Origin: Adlercreutzia caecimuris B7
GTDB taxonomy: Bacteria > Actinomycetota > Coriobacteriia > Coriobacteriales > Eggerthellaceae
Direction: 5' to 3'
DNA: 64,000 nt
NCBI RefSeq assembly: GCF_000403355.2
Contig: NZ_KE159646.1
Coordinates: 514,424 to 578,423 of the forward strand
Shown here: one piece after another, positions 20,208 through 29,640 of the stretch
Numbering within the stretch: position 1 is the stretch's first letter
How the letters are laid out: each line of letters starts with the position of its first letter
Program-made: the position numbers and the translations under genes
The notes under the pieces: generated by a model
Databases searched by the model: none
What the model was told of the DNA's origin: nothing
The model's input: the letters and a program-made list of their open reading frames with translations, nothing else

Positions 20208-21221
20208 ATGGCGGTGACTCCTCAGACCAATACGACTCTGGCCGCCATCGCCAAGGCGCTACGCGACCGGGATCATTTCGTGATTTGCGGCCACGTGAGT
20301 CCCGACGGCGACTGCCTCGGTTCCCAGCTCGCCTTAGCCGCCGCCCTGCGGCAAATGGGGAAAAAGTGCGTCTGCGTGCTCGCCCGCGAGGAGGAGCCCC
20401 CGCGCGATCTGGCCTTCCTGCCCGGCTTCGACGGTCTTATGCCCGCGGCGGCCTATAAGGGTCCCTGCGAGGTGTTCGTCGCGGTGGATGTGCCCACGAC
20501 TGAGCGCGTGGGCGATGCGGCGCGCCTGCAGGCGGCTGCCGACCTCACGGTGACGGTGGACCACCACGCGGTGCCGACCGTTATGAGCGCCCTCAGCTAC
20601 ACCGATCCCGATGCCGCCTCCACCACCATGCTCATCTGGGAGCTCGCGGCGGCGTTGGGCGCCGAGCGCGACCGCATCGTCGCCACGTGCTGCTACACCG
20701 GCCTCATGACCGACACGGGCCGCTTCCAGTATCAGAACGCCGACGCGGCCGCCTTCGCCGCCGCTGCCGAGATGGTGGCTGCCGGCGCCGAGCCCGCGGC
20801 CATTTCGCGCCACATCTACCAGAGCCGCTCGCTCGCCTCTATCCTGCTGGAGGGCCGCAACGTGGACCATATGGCGCTTGCCGCCGACGGTACCGCCGCG
20901 CTCTCGTGGCTGTCGCTGGCCGACTTCGCCGAGTGCGGCGCCTGCAAGGCCGACGCCGAGCCCATGGTGGACGTGCTGCGGGCCATTGACGGCGTGGAAG
21001 TGGCCTGCATGCTGCGGGAGCAGTCCGGCGGCGAGATTCGCGGCAGCCTGCGGGCCAAGGGCGATGCCGATGTGGCCGCCATCGCCCGCGCCTTCGGCGG
21101 GGGAGGGCATACCGCCGCGGCCGGCTTCACGTTCTGCGGCACTCTGGCCGAGGCCGTCTCGGCGCTCGCCGAGCGCTTGGGCATCGAGGAGCCCTGCCTG
21201 CCGGCGGAGGCGTCCCTCTGA
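20208..21221 (+). CDS. nrnA: DHH-family phosphoesterase (NrnA: oligoribonuclease/pAp phosphatase)
   Basis: A 337-residue DHH/DHHA1 phosphoesterase that degrades nanoRNA and, in many bacteria, dephosphorylates pAp. Metal-binding motifs are intact: HVSPDGDCLGSQ (about residue 28), the DHH triad in VTVDHHAVP (about 113), and TDTGRF. The DHHA1 substrate motif FGGGGHTAAAGF is near residue 298. ATG at 20208 is chosen for spacing to GGGGAG; an in-frame ATG at 20190 inside rbfA is an alternative. Its TGA overlaps the ATG of truB. Confidence 0.92.
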   Translation: MAVTPQTNTTLAAIAKALRDRDHFVICGHVSPDGDCLGSQLALAAALRQMGKKCVCVLAREEEPPRDLAFLPGFDGLMPAAAYKGPCEVFVAVDVPTTERVGDAARLQAAADLTVTVDHHAVPTVMSALSYTDPDAASTTMLIWELAAALGAERDRIVATCCYTGLMTDTGRFQYQNADAAAFAAAAEMVAAGAEPAAISRHIYQSRSLASILLEGRNVDHMALAADGTAALSWLSLADFAECGACKADAEPMVDVLRAIDGVEVACMLREQSGGEIRGSLRAKGDADVAAIARAFGGGGHTAAAGFTFCGTLAEAVSALAERLGIEEPCLPAEASL

Positions 21222-22243
21222 TGGCGAAGAAGCGCGGAACGACCGATCTGTCGCTCATGGTGGCGGTGGACAAGCCCTCGGGCATGACCTCCCACGATGT
21301 AGTGAACCGTGTGCGCCGCATCTTCGGCGAGCGCCGGGTGGGCCATACCGGCACCTTGGACCCGCTGGCCTCCGGCGTACTGCCCGTGTGCATCGGGCCG
21401 GCCACACGTCTGGATCACTACCTGGTGGGCCACGACAAGTCCTACGTGGTATCCATCGTCTTCGGCGCCGCCACCGACACCGACGATGCCGAGGGCGCCG
21501 TCATTCGCACCGGCGAGGTGCCCGACGAGGTGTTCGACCCCTTCTTCGCCAGCGCCTTCGTGGCCAGCCTGGTAGGGAAGTCCAAGCAGCTGCCCCCGGT
21601 GTACTCTGCTATCAAGGTGGGCGGGAAGAAGGCTTGCGACGAGGCGCGCCGCGGCCGCATCATCGACCTGACGCCCCGCGACATCGAGGTGTCTACCGCC
21701 GAGCTGCTCGGCATCTGGGGGGCCGACGGCACCGAGCCCGCCCGCTGGGATGTGGCCTTCACCGTATCGGCGGGCACCTATATCCGCTCTCTGGCCCGCG
21801 ATATGGGCAATGCGCTCGGCTGCCCGGCTCATGTGGGGGCCCTGCGCCGCACGGCGGTGGGGGCCATCGCCCTGGATGAGTGCGTGAGCCTGGAGACGCT
21901 GGAGGATATCGGCTTGGCTGCGGCGTTAGACCCCCTGCGGGCCCTCGGATGCCGTTTCGCCTATCTGGACGATGCGGCGGCGGCCCGCGTGCGCAACGGC
22001 AACCCGCTTCCCGCCCGCGCGCTCTCCCTCTGCGAGCGGCGCTCGTCGGACGCTGCCAGCGAGCTGTGCGCCTGTACGGCCGGGGTGCGCGAGAGCTGCA
22101 AGCCGCCCGAAGATGACGAGATCGTCGCCTTGGTGTACGATAACCGCGTCATCGCCCTGTACGCGTACCGTGCGGATCGCGACCAGTTCGCCTCCCGCTG
22201 CGTGTTCCCGATTGGAGTCATCCGTGGCTACTGTGATCTCTAA
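21221..22243 (+). CDS. truB: tRNA pseudouridine(55) synthase
   Basis: A 340-residue enzyme forming pseudouridine 55 in the T-loop of tRNAs. The motif RVGHTGTLDPLASGVLPVCIG holds the catalytic Asp (about residue 47), and DKPSGMTSHDVV and GTYIRSLARDMG are also conserved. The C-terminal part is longer than in E. coli, with a Cys-rich insertion near residue 270. It is translationally coupled to nrnA (TGATG) and overlaps ribF by 20 bases. Confidence 0.96.
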   Translation: MAKKRGTTDLSLMVAVDKPSGMTSHDVVNRVRRIFGERRVGHTGTLDPLASGVLPVCIGPATRLDHYLVGHDKSYVVSIVFGAATDTDDAEGAVIRTGEVPDEVFDPFFASAFVASLVGKSKQLPPVYSAIKVGGKKACDEARRGRIIDLTPRDIEVSTAELLGIWGADGTEPARWDVAFTVSAGTYIRSLARDMGNALGCPAHVGALRRTAVGAIALDECVSLETLEDIGLAAALDPLRALGCRFAYLDDAAAARVRNGNPLPARALSLCERRSSDAASELCACTAGVRESCKPPEDDEIVALVYDNRVIALYAYRADRDQFASRCVFPIGVIRGYCDL

Positions 22244-23150
22244 GGCCGATCCCGCCTACGACGAGGCCTTCCTCGCCGGAGCCTCCGTGGCCTTCGGCGT
22301 GTTCGACGGCGTGCACGAGGGGCACCGCTTCATTATCGGCGAGGCGGCCAACACCGCCCGCGAGGAGGGGGCGATGAGCGCCGTCATCACCTTCGACATC
22401 GATCCCGACGAGATGTTCGCGCCCGACCGCCTGAAGAAGCTCATGGCCAACGAGGCCCGCATCGCCAAGCTGGCCGAGCTGGACGTGGACGCGGTCGTGG
22501 TGCTGCCGTTCTCGCGCGAGTTTGCCGCCCAGAGCCCCGAGGATTTCCTGAACGCCTGCTTCGGCGGCGGGGTGCCGCGCCATATCCACATCGGCAGCGA
22601 CTTCCACTTCGGCCGCAAGGCCGCCGGCAACGTGGAGAGCCTGCGCGCGTGGGGGGCTGCCCGCGGCATGGAGGTGCATGGCCACGAGCTTTTGGCCGAG
22701 GGCGGCGTTCCGGTGACGGCCACGCGCATCCGGCATCTGCTCGGCGAGGGGAAGGTGCGCGAGGCCGATGAGCTTCTGGGTCGCGCCTGGGCGCTTTCCG
22801 GTACCGTGCGCCCCGGCCGCGGCGAGGGCCGCGACTTCGGCTTCGCCACGGCGAATCTGGAAGTGGCGCCGATCATGCTGGCCATCGGCGAGGGCGTGTA
22901 CGCGTGCTATGCCGTGGTGGACGGCCAGCGCTATAAAGCTGCCGTGAACGTGGGGGTGCCGGCCACCTTCGCCGATGCGTCCACCGCCAACATCGAGGTG
23001 CACCTGCTCGATTTCGACCGCGATATCTACGGCGATGCCATCGAGGTGGAGTTCGTGGAATGGCTGCGCCCCATGCGCGTCTTCGACTCCCTCGACGAGC
23101 TCATCGCCACCGTGCAGGGCAACATCGCCTGGGTCCGCGAGAACCTGTAG
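22224..23150 (+). CDS. ribF: Bifunctional riboflavin kinase/FAD synthetase
   Basis: A 308-residue enzyme converting riboflavin to FMN and FAD. The N-terminal nucleotidyltransferase has FGVFDGVHEGHR (about residues 20-31) and ATRIRHLLGEGKV; the C-terminal kinase has GRGEGRDFGFATANL, a variant of the GRxxGxPTAN motif (Phe-Ala for Pro-Thr region), and ANIEVHLLDFDRDIYG. GTG at 22224 has TTGGAG 6 bases upstream and lies inside the end of truB. FAD/FMN supply fits the many flavoproteins of this lineage. Confidence 0.93.
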   Translation: MATVISKADPAYDEAFLAGASVAFGVFDGVHEGHRFIIGEAANTAREEGAMSAVITFDIDPDEMFAPDRLKKLMANEARIAKLAELDVDAVVVLPFSREFAAQSPEDFLNACFGGGVPRHIHIGSDFHFGRKAAGNVESLRAWGAARGMEVHGHELLAEGGVPVTATRIRHLLGEGKVREADELLGRAWALSGTVRPGRGEGRDFGFATANLEVAPIMLAIGEGVYACYAVVDGQRYKAAVNVGVPATFADASTANIEVHLLDFDRDIYGDAIEVEFVEWLRPMRVFDSLDELIATVQGNIAWVRENL

Positions 23151-23217
23151 GGGCAAAGGGATTCGCCCTGAAATCCCCTCGACGTCGCGGCATGTACGGT
23201 CAGGGCCAAGATACCGA

Positions 23218-23257
23218 GGCGCCCTGCCTGCGGGAAGTTCCTCGCGGGCAGGGCGCC
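23218..23257. terminator. Shared hairpin between ribF and the sulfatase gene
   Basis: An 11-bp perfect stem (GGCGCCCTGCC) with an 18-base internal loop, between two convergent genes. It lacks a U-tract; it may be a bidirectional terminator. Confidence 0.45.
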
Positions 23258-23264
23258 GGGCCGT

Positions 23265-25214
23265 CTACTGCCTTCCGAACAGCTGGTCGTACTGGATGAT
23301 GCGGTACTGCTTCAGGATTCTCTTCGCTTGCTTGTGCTCGTCGGTCGCGGCTTTCTCCTTGAACCAGTGCCAGGTGCCGTCGGGGGTCATGAATCCGTTC
23401 AAATTGACGGCGGGTACCTTATCGCGCAGCGCCTCCATGTAGCGCATCCGCGGCGTCTCGGGCAGGCCGGCCGCCTCTGCGAGCAGGCTGCCCAGGTAGT
23501 TCAGGCTGGTGGCATCGCCGTTGGCGATAGAGGTCAGGCGCGACCCGTACTGCTGTCGCGCACTTTCGTTTGCCCAGATGAGATAAGGGGTGCGCCAGCG
23601 CTGCTGCACCTCGGCGAGCGGCGCGTCGTCGACGCTGTGGCCATAGGTGCGCTCGAACAGCCAGTCGGCGAATCCGGGCTGGTGATCGCCAAAGAACACC
23701 ACGACGGTCGGTTCGTTTCGCGCGTTCAGCTCGCCGATGAGCCAGCGCAGATCCGCTTCCGACCGCTTGATGCAGGCGAGGAACTCGTCCACCTCGGCAT
23801 CGTTTACGGCATCGGATTCCAGATGCACCGCATCGGCCTCGGGCACGAGGCCCGTGTCGTAGCCGCCGTGGTTCTGGATGGTCACGTCGAAGACGAACTG
23901 GGGCGCTTCGCCCTCGTCGATTTTCTCGAGCGCCCGCGCATAGGTGGCCCGGTCGGTTACGAGGTCGCGGAAGGTGTCGGCGCCCTCCATGGTGGTGATG
24001 TCGTCGAACTCGTCGAAGCCGAGCTGCTCGTAGATGCGGTCGCGCCGCCAGTTCGAGGCCTCGGCCGGGTGAATGGCGTGGGTCCCGTAGCCAAGGGAAC
24101 GGAAGTACGACGCCAGGTTTTCGGTACCCTCCAGATCGTAGAGCACATAGGGATACACCCCGCCGCCCATGTTGCCCATGGAGGCGCCGGTCAGAAACTC
24201 GAATTCGCTGTTGCAGGTGCCCCCGCCCATAGCCGACACGTACACGTCGCCGGCGGCCAGGGCGTCGGCGGCCACCTCGCGAAAGAACGACGGCTCGGCC
24301 ACCGTGCCCGCGAGGCCGGGGTAGCTGGACAGATCCGAGAAGGTCTCGTTCATGATGGCGATGACGTTGGGGCCGTCGTGGGGGCCCGCGACCGAGTTGC
24401 TCGCGGGGTCTTCCCGGTCGGCTGCGGTGTCTGCGGGTCGCGCGCCGAAGGGCTCCAAAATGTCGGTCACCGCTTCGGCGGAATAGCCTGCGGGGGGCTT
24501 GGGCACCAGTTCCTGGGCCCGGGATAGGAAGCAGAGCGCCGTTCCCTGGGTGGCGTAGGAGCCGCGCACGTCCCACACGTCCACCTTCACGGCGCACTCT
24601 TTCTTAATGGAGACGCGATCGAACTGCATAACGCCCGCCGTCGCGAGCAGCACGGCGCACAAGCAGTTCACCATCACGTCAGGCCCGGTGACGGGGCGCT
24701 TGGGGCACCAAAGGGCGAGCGCCGCGCAGAAGGCGGCGAAGGCGGCCAGGCACGCGACAAGCCGCGGAGTGAGAAAGAGGCTGTAGCCGCTGGATACCGA
24801 GGCGGCTGTGGACAGGGCGAACAGGTCGGCCGGCACGATGGGCTGGCCCTTGAACTCGATGAGGAAGAAATTCGCCATGCCCGAGAGCAGGCACAGGCCC
24901 ACGAACACGGCAAGCGATGCCCGCGTGCGCTGGCCGATAAGGAACGTGATGGCGCCTCCGAGGGCGAGCACGGCCAGGTTCGGCATCACGTACTTCGCCT
25001 CCATGGCCGGAAGCCCATCGTTCCAAGGTACCTCCAGCAGGATGAACCCGAGTGCCACGGCCACGGCGAAAAACGCCAGGCGCACCAGCGTGCGGGCGAT
25101 ATCGCCGCGTCGGCTGCGCGCCGGAACGTCGGCGGCACGGCCGGTGCCGCCGCACCGGTTGCGCGTCGCCGCGCCCGCGCCGTCGACCTGTACTGCCTTC
25201 TGCGATTCAGTCAA
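23265..25214 (-). CDS. LtaS-like membrane sulfatase (phosphoglycerol/phosphoethanolamine transferase family)
   Basis: About 649 residues. Four to five membrane helices lie in the first ~200 residues, followed by an extracellular sulfatase-fold domain. Metal and active-site motifs are visible: NVIAIMNETFSDLSSYPG with the catalytic Thr, GGGTCNSEFEFLTG, TIQNHGGYDTG, and FFGDHQPGFADW. Relatives polymerise or decorate lipoteichoic acids and other envelope glycans with glycerol phosphate. The TTG start at 25214 has GGAGGGG 6 bases before it; an ATG at 25253 with GGAG 8 bases upstream is a real alternative and would add 13 residues. Divergent from uvrC. Confidence 0.85.
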   Translation of the reverse strand: MTESQKAVQVDGAGAATRNRCGGTGRAADVPARSRRGDIARTLVRLAFFAVAVALGFILLEVPWNDGLPAMEAKYVMPNLAVLALGGAITFLIGQRTRASLAVFVGLCLLSGMANFFLIEFKGQPIVPADLFALSTAASVSSGYSLFLTPRLVACLAAFAAFCAALALWCPKRPVTGPDVMVNCLCAVLLATAGVMQFDRVSIKKECAVKVDVWDVRGSYATQGTALCFLSRAQELVPKPPAGYSAEAVTDILEPFGARPADTAADREDPASNSVAGPHDGPNVIAIMNETFSDLSSYPGLAGTVAEPSFFREVAADALAAGDVYVSAMGGGTCNSEFEFLTGASMGNMGGGVYPYVLYDLEGTENLASYFRSLGYGTHAIHPAEASNWRRDRIYEQLGFDEFDDITTMEGADTFRDLVTDRATYARALEKIDEGEAPQFVFDVTIQNHGGYDTGLVPEADAVHLESDAVNDAEVDEFLACIKRSEADLRWLIGELNARNEPTVVVFFGDHQPGFADWLFERTYGHSVDDAPLAEVQQRWRTPYLIWANESARQQYGSRLTSIANGDATSLNYLGSLLAEAAGLPETPRMRYMEALRDKVPAVNLNGFMTPDGTWHWFKEKAATDEHKQAKRILKQYRIIQYDQLFGRQ

Positions 25215-25368
25215 AAGAAACCCCTCCGTTGGTTTATTGCAATTGCACAACATACCATCGACTCCGCTCGCCGGGCCGCGCCGCGCAACAACTCCCCGCA
25301 TCCCACGGAATTTCTCCAAGAAGTTGAAGGAGATCCATCCTGCGAGGAGCGCCGAGCGCCTCAGCCGT

Positions 25369-25374
25369 TATACT
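25369..25374 (+). promoter_or_regulatory. -10 box of uvrC (probable leaderless transcript)
   Basis: TATACT ends 6 bases before the uvrC ATG, so transcription should start at or within a base or two of the start codon. No clear -35 and no well-placed ribosome site is seen. Confidence 0.5.
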
Positions 25375-25380
25375 GGGGCC

Positions 25381-27450
25381 ATGAACGAGGACACTTCGCG
25401 CGAGAGCGCCTTTGAAACGGAATACGATGCCACCCTGGAACGAGAGGGGCGCATGAGACCCGCGCTGGATCGCGCCGTGCGCGGCCACGTGCCCGAAGGC
25501 GGTGAGACCCAGCAGGTCAAGATCGCCCGCATTAAGGGCGAGCTGGCATCGGTGCCCGCCGAGCCGGGCGTGTATCTGTGGAAGGACGCTGCCGGCGAGG
25601 TCATCTACGTGGGCAAGGCCAAGCAGCTGCGCGCCCGCATGCGCCAGTACGTGAACTTCCAGGACGATCGCGCGAAGATCCCCCTGCTCGTGGAGGCCAT
25701 TCACTCCTTCGACTATATCGTGGTGGACAACGAGCATGAGGCGCTGGTGCTGGAGAAGAACCTCATCAACCAGTACAGCCCCTTTTTCAACGCGGACTTC
25801 AAGGACAACAAGAGCTATCCCTTCATCGCGCTCACGAAGGGCGACGTGTTCCCGGCCGTCAAGTACACCCGCGAGAAGCGGCGCGCCGACACGAAGTACT
25901 TCGGCCCCTTCACCGACGCCCGCGCGGCCCGGGAGATGATTGACATCGCCCGGCGCGTGGTGCCGCTGTGCGCCGCCACCTGCGCCGACTGGCGGCAGCT
26001 CACGCGCGCCCTGGAGAAAGACCCGCTCGCGTTTCTGAAGCGGGATGCGCGCCCCTGTTTCGACTGCCATGTGGGGCTGGGTCCCGGGGCCTGCTGCGGG
26101 CAGATCACGCCGGAGGACTATGCCGTCAACGTCCGGCGCATCGAGCGCTTTTTGGCGGGCAGCCACCGCGAGTTCGTCGACGAGCTCGCGGCCGAGATGC
26201 GCGCCGCCGCCGAGGAGCTCGACTTCGAGCGCGCGGGCCGCTTGAAGAGCCGCATCGACACCATCAACTCGCTCGCCGACAAGCAGCACGCCGTGTCGAG
26301 CCGCGACTTGAACGCCGATGTGATCGGATTTTTCCGCGAGGAGACCGTGGCCGGGGTGCACGTGCTCGTCATCCGCGAGGGGCGCATCGTGAACTCCAAC
26401 GAGTTCGTCTTGAACCGCGGCACCGACGTGCCCGACCAGGACCTGCTGCGCAACTTCCTGTTCCGCTACTACGATGTGACCACCTCGGTGCCCCGCGAGG
26501 TCATCTGCGCGGTGCTGCCCGAGGATGCCGGGGCCATGGGGGAGTGGCTCACGGCGAAGCTGGACTCGGCCCACGGCGCGAAGGTGCGCTTTACCGCCCC
26601 GCAGAAGGGGGAGAAGGCCGATCTTCTAGCCATGGCCGAGACCAACGCGCGCCACGCCCTCATGCGCTACAAGGTGCGCACCAACTACGACGACAAGCGC
26701 ATCAACAACGCCCTTCTGCAGCTGGAGAGCGCCCTGGCCCTCGATGCGCCGCCCATGCGCATCGAGTGCTTCGACATCTCCACCATCCACGGGTCCTACA
26801 CGGTGGCCTCCATGGTGGTGTTCACCGGCGGCAAACCGGACAAGAACCAGTACCGCCGCTTCAAGATAAAGACGCCGCTTTCCGAGGCCAACGACTTCCT
26901 CTCCATGCAGGAGGTGATGAGGCGGCGCTACGCCCCCGAGCGCATGGCCGACGAGCGCTTCGGCAGCAAGCCCGACCTCATCATCTTGGACGGCGGCAAG
27001 CCCCAGCTCACGGCGGCGCTCGCCATGTTCGAGGAGATGGGAATCGATGACATCGCCATCTGTGGTCTGGCCAAGCGCGACGAGGAGCTGTTCGTGCCCT
27101 GGCAGGACACGGGGCCTGTGGTGCTGCCGAGCGGCTCGGCCTCGCTGTACCTCGTGAAGCAGGTACGCGACGAGGCCCACCGCTTCGCCATCACCTTCCA
27201 CCGCGAGTTGCGCGGCAAGGGCATGACGGCGAGTATCTTGGACGAGGTGGCCGGCCTGGGGCCCGTGCGCAAGAAGGCCCTGCTCGCGCACTTCAAGTCC
27301 TTCAAGAACTTGAAAGAGGCCACCCTGGACGAGATAAAGGCGGCCCGGGTGGTTCCCGAAGAGGTGGCCGAGGAGCTCGTGGCCGTGCTGGCGCAGTATA
27401 ATGAGCGGAAGCACGAGCGAGAAGAGAAACTGGCGGAAGAGATCTCCTGA
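25381..27450 (+). CDS. uvrC: Excinuclease ABC subunit C
   Basis: A 689-residue nucleotide-excision repair nuclease making both incisions around DNA lesions with UvrAB. In order: a ~55-residue acidic N-terminal extension; the GIY-YIG domain (EPGVYLWKDAAGEVIYVGKA, about residues 60-80); a Cys-rich patch (CADW...CFDCHVGLGPGACCG); the UVR motif (about 265-300); the RNase H-like second nuclease (IECFDISTIHGSYTVASMV, PDLIILDGGKPQL); and a C-terminal HhH pair (LDEVAGLGPVRKKALL). The extension before the GIY-YIG domain makes the start slightly uncertain; ATG at 25453 is possible. First gene of the uvrC-rapZ-yvcK-whiA cluster. Confidence 0.95.
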   Translation: MNEDTSRESAFETEYDATLEREGRMRPALDRAVRGHVPEGGETQQVKIARIKGELASVPAEPGVYLWKDAAGEVIYVGKAKQLRARMRQYVNFQDDRAKIPLLVEAIHSFDYIVVDNEHEALVLEKNLINQYSPFFNADFKDNKSYPFIALTKGDVFPAVKYTREKRRADTKYFGPFTDARAAREMIDIARRVVPLCAATCADWRQLTRALEKDPLAFLKRDARPCFDCHVGLGPGACCGQITPEDYAVNVRRIERFLAGSHREFVDELAAEMRAAAEELDFERAGRLKSRIDTINSLADKQHAVSSRDLNADVIGFFREETVAGVHVLVIREGRIVNSNEFVLNRGTDVPDQDLLRNFLFRYYDVTTSVPREVICAVLPEDAGAMGEWLTAKLDSAHGAKVRFTAPQKGEKADLLAMAETNARHALMRYKVRTNYDDKRINNALLQLESALALDAPPMRIECFDISTIHGSYTVASMVVFTGGKPDKNQYRRFKIKTPLSEANDFLSMQEVMRRRYAPERMADERFGSKPDLIILDGGKPQLTAALAMFEEMGIDDIAICGLAKRDEELFVPWQDTGPVVLPSGSASLYLVKQVRDEAHRFAITFHRELRGKGMTASILDEVAGLGPVRKKALLAHFKSFKNLKEATLDEIKAARVVPEEVAEELVAVLAQYNERKHEREEKLAEEIS

Positions 27451-27461
27451 AAGGAGCCCTG

Positions 27462-28475
27462 ATGGCTGACGAGCAGAGCACGATTGCCGAGAAGATAGAC
27501 CGTGAACTCGAGCCGCGCAAGGTGGTGGCTGAGCAGATGCCCGATTTCGTCATCGTCACCGGCATGTCCGGGGCGGGACGCACCGAGGCCATGCACGTCT
27601 TCGAGGACTTGGGCTATTTCTGCGTGGACAACCTGCCCTCGAGCCTGCTGGGCGATCTGGTGCGCGTGAACGAGGAGACGGAATCGACCGATGACCGCCG
27701 CCGCCTGGCCGTCGTGTGCGATTCTCGCAACGGCGACTTTTTCGGCGATTTGGAGGCGGAGCTGGCCGCCATGGAGGAGGCGGGCATCTCCTACAAGACG
27801 CTGTTTTTGGATGCGGCCGACGACAAGCTCATCGCCCGCTACAAGTCGAGCCGCCGTCGACATCCCCTGTGCACCGACGGCACCACCATCTGGCAGGGCA
27901 TCCAGCGCGAGCGTCACCTGCTCATGGGTTTGCGCGATCGGGCCGACTTTGTCATCGACACCACCGACATGCTTCCCCAGAAGCTGCGCAGCACCATTCG
28001 GGGGCTGTTCTCCACGGGCAGCGAGCGCAAGGGGCTCGCGGTGACGGTGTACTCCTTCGGCTTCAAGCACGGCGCGCCCTATGACGCCGATCTGGTGATG
28101 GATGTGCGCTTTCTGCCGAACCCCTACTACGATCCGGAGCTGCGGCCCCTGACCGGACTCGATGCTCCGGTGCGCGATTTCGTGCGCATGCGCGAGGAGA
28201 CCATCGAGTTCGAGCAGAAGTGGCACGAGCTTCTGGATGTGGTGATGCCGGGTTATGTGGCCGAGGGCAAGCAGCAGCTGGCCATCGGCGTGGGCTGCAC
28301 CGGCGGCCAGCACCGCTCCGTGGCGCTTGCCGAGGCCACGGGCGACTACCTGAAGTCGAAGGGCTACCGGGTGAGCGTGGCCCATCGCGACCTGCGCCTG
28401 GCCGAACGCGGGGCGACGGTGGAGTCCCAGGGAGACAACGTGCTCGACCCGCGTGCCGCCGGGAAGGACGCCTAG
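27462..28475 (+). CDS. rapZ: RNase adapter / nucleotide-binding protein RapZ (YvcJ)
   Basis: A 337-residue P-loop protein. The Walker A is GMSGAGRTEAM (about residues 31-41), with Arg for the usual Lys, as is common in actinobacterial members. DLGYFCVDNLP and the C-terminal domain with VGCTGGQHRSVALAE, a small-molecule/RNA-binding region, follow. In enterobacteria RapZ senses glucosamine-6-phosphate; in Gram-positives its role is less clear. The ATG start has AAAGGAG upstream. Twelve bases after uvrC, 4 bases before yvcK. Confidence 0.95.
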   Translation: MADEQSTIAEKIDRELEPRKVVAEQMPDFVIVTGMSGAGRTEAMHVFEDLGYFCVDNLPSSLLGDLVRVNEETESTDDRRRLAVVCDSRNGDFFGDLEAELAAMEEAGISYKTLFLDAADDKLIARYKSSRRRHPLCTDGTTIWQGIQRERHLLMGLRDRADFVIDTTDMLPQKLRSTIRGLFSTGSERKGLAVTVYSFGFKHGAPYDADLVMDVRFLPNPYYDPELRPLTGLDAPVRDFVRMREETIEFEQKWHELLDVVMPGYVAEGKQQLAIGVGCTGGQHRSVALAEATGDYLKSKGYRVSVAHRDLRLAERGATVESQGDNVLDPRAAGKDA

Positions 28476-28479
28476 GGCC

Positions 28480-29631
28480 ATGGGCATCCGAAAGACCGAC
28501 GCCTTCCGTGTGGACCCGGCGGCCACGGCGGCGTTCTCGGCCCTGAAAAGCGCGCTGCCGAACCTGGGCGGCCTCGACGCCGACGAGCGGGCCCTGCGCG
28601 CCGTGGTCATTGGCGGCGGCACGGGCGCGCCCGTGTCCATCCGCACGCTGCTCTCGCTCGGGGTCACGACGAGCGCGGTGGTGGCCATGGCCGATGATGG
28701 AGGCTCCACCGGCGTGCTGCGCGAGGAGGCCGACGCCACGCCGCCCGGCGACATCCGCAAGTGCCTCGTGGCCTTTGCGAAGGATCCAGCCGATCCGCTC
28801 GTGCGGGCGCTCAAGTACCGCTTCGCCGTGGCGCGCGACCATGCGCTGGGAAACCTCCTGCTCACGGCCTTGGAAGACGCCTGCGGGTCGTTCCCCGAGG
28901 CCATCGCCGTCTGCGAGCGGCTCGTGGACGCCCAGGGGCATGTGTATCCTTCCACCCTGGACCATGTGGTGCTTTCGGCCCGCACCTGCGACGGGCGCGT
29001 GCTCGACGGCCAGGCCGTGGCCTGCCATTCCCGCACGGCTTTGGAGTCGGTGTGGCTCGCCGGCGAGGACGGGCGGGCGCCCCGGCCCTTTGAGCCGGCG
29101 CTTCAGGCCATTCGCGAGGCCGACCTCATCGTGCTCGGTCCGGGGTCGCTGTTCACCTCCATTATCCCGAACCTGCTCATTCCCGGTGTGGTGGATGCCA
29201 TTCGTGAAAGCCGCGGGCGCGTGCTGTTCGTGTGCGCGCTGGCCGACGTGCAGGGCGAGACCTGGGGGCTTACGGCCCGCGAGCACTTCGAGGCCCTTGC
29301 GGCCCACGGCATGGAGGGCCTGGTGGACTACATGCTCGTGCATTCCAAGGTGCCTCTGCGGGCGGAAAGCCCCGCTACGGGCAGTTTCGCGGCCATATCC
29401 GGCGCCGATCTGGAGCACGCCTCCACCTCTGATTTGAACGATACGCAGCTGATCCGGGGCGTGCGCCCCATCTCCATCAGCTACGCCGATATGCTGGCCA
29501 TCCAGGCGCGCGGCCCCATCGTCATCAGCCGCAACCTCGCCGACCCCGAGCGGCCCACGTGGCATTCTCCCTTCGCCCTGCGCGATGCCTTCCAGAATGT
29601 CATCAGGCTTTCGCGCTCGCGGCGCGGCTAG
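28480..29631 (+). CDS. yvcK: Gluconeogenesis factor YvcK (UDP-sugar-binding, CofD-like)
   Basis: A 383-residue protein of the YvcK/CofD family that binds UDP-GlcNAc-type sugars and supports cell-wall growth on gluconeogenic carbon. Visible motifs: VVIGGGTGAPVSIRTLL (about residue 45), MADDGGSTGVLREE, PPGDIRKCLVA, DHALGNLLL, and LGPGSLFTSIIPNLL. The ATG at 28480 follows rapZ by 4 bases, with AAGGA 11 bases upstream. Conserved position between rapZ and whiA. Confidence 0.93.
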   Translation: MGIRKTDAFRVDPAATAAFSALKSALPNLGGLDADERALRAVVIGGGTGAPVSIRTLLSLGVTTSAVVAMADDGGSTGVLREEADATPPGDIRKCLVAFAKDPADPLVRALKYRFAVARDHALGNLLLTALEDACGSFPEAIAVCERLVDAQGHVYPSTLDHVVLSARTCDGRVLDGQAVACHSRTALESVWLAGEDGRAPRPFEPALQAIREADLIVLGPGSLFTSIIPNLLIPGVVDAIRESRGRVLFVCALADVQGETWGLTAREHFEALAAHGMEGLVDYMLVHSKVPLRAESPATGSFAAISGADLEHASTSDLNDTQLIRGVRPISISYADMLAIQARGPIVISRNLADPERPTWHSPFALRDAFQNVIRLSRSRRG

Positions 29632-29640
29632 GGAGACGCC

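Noticed and set aside
27530-27565. Walker A of RapZ has Arg in place of Lys.
   Set aside because: Actinobacterial RapZ proteins commonly have GxSGAGR, so this is not a defect.
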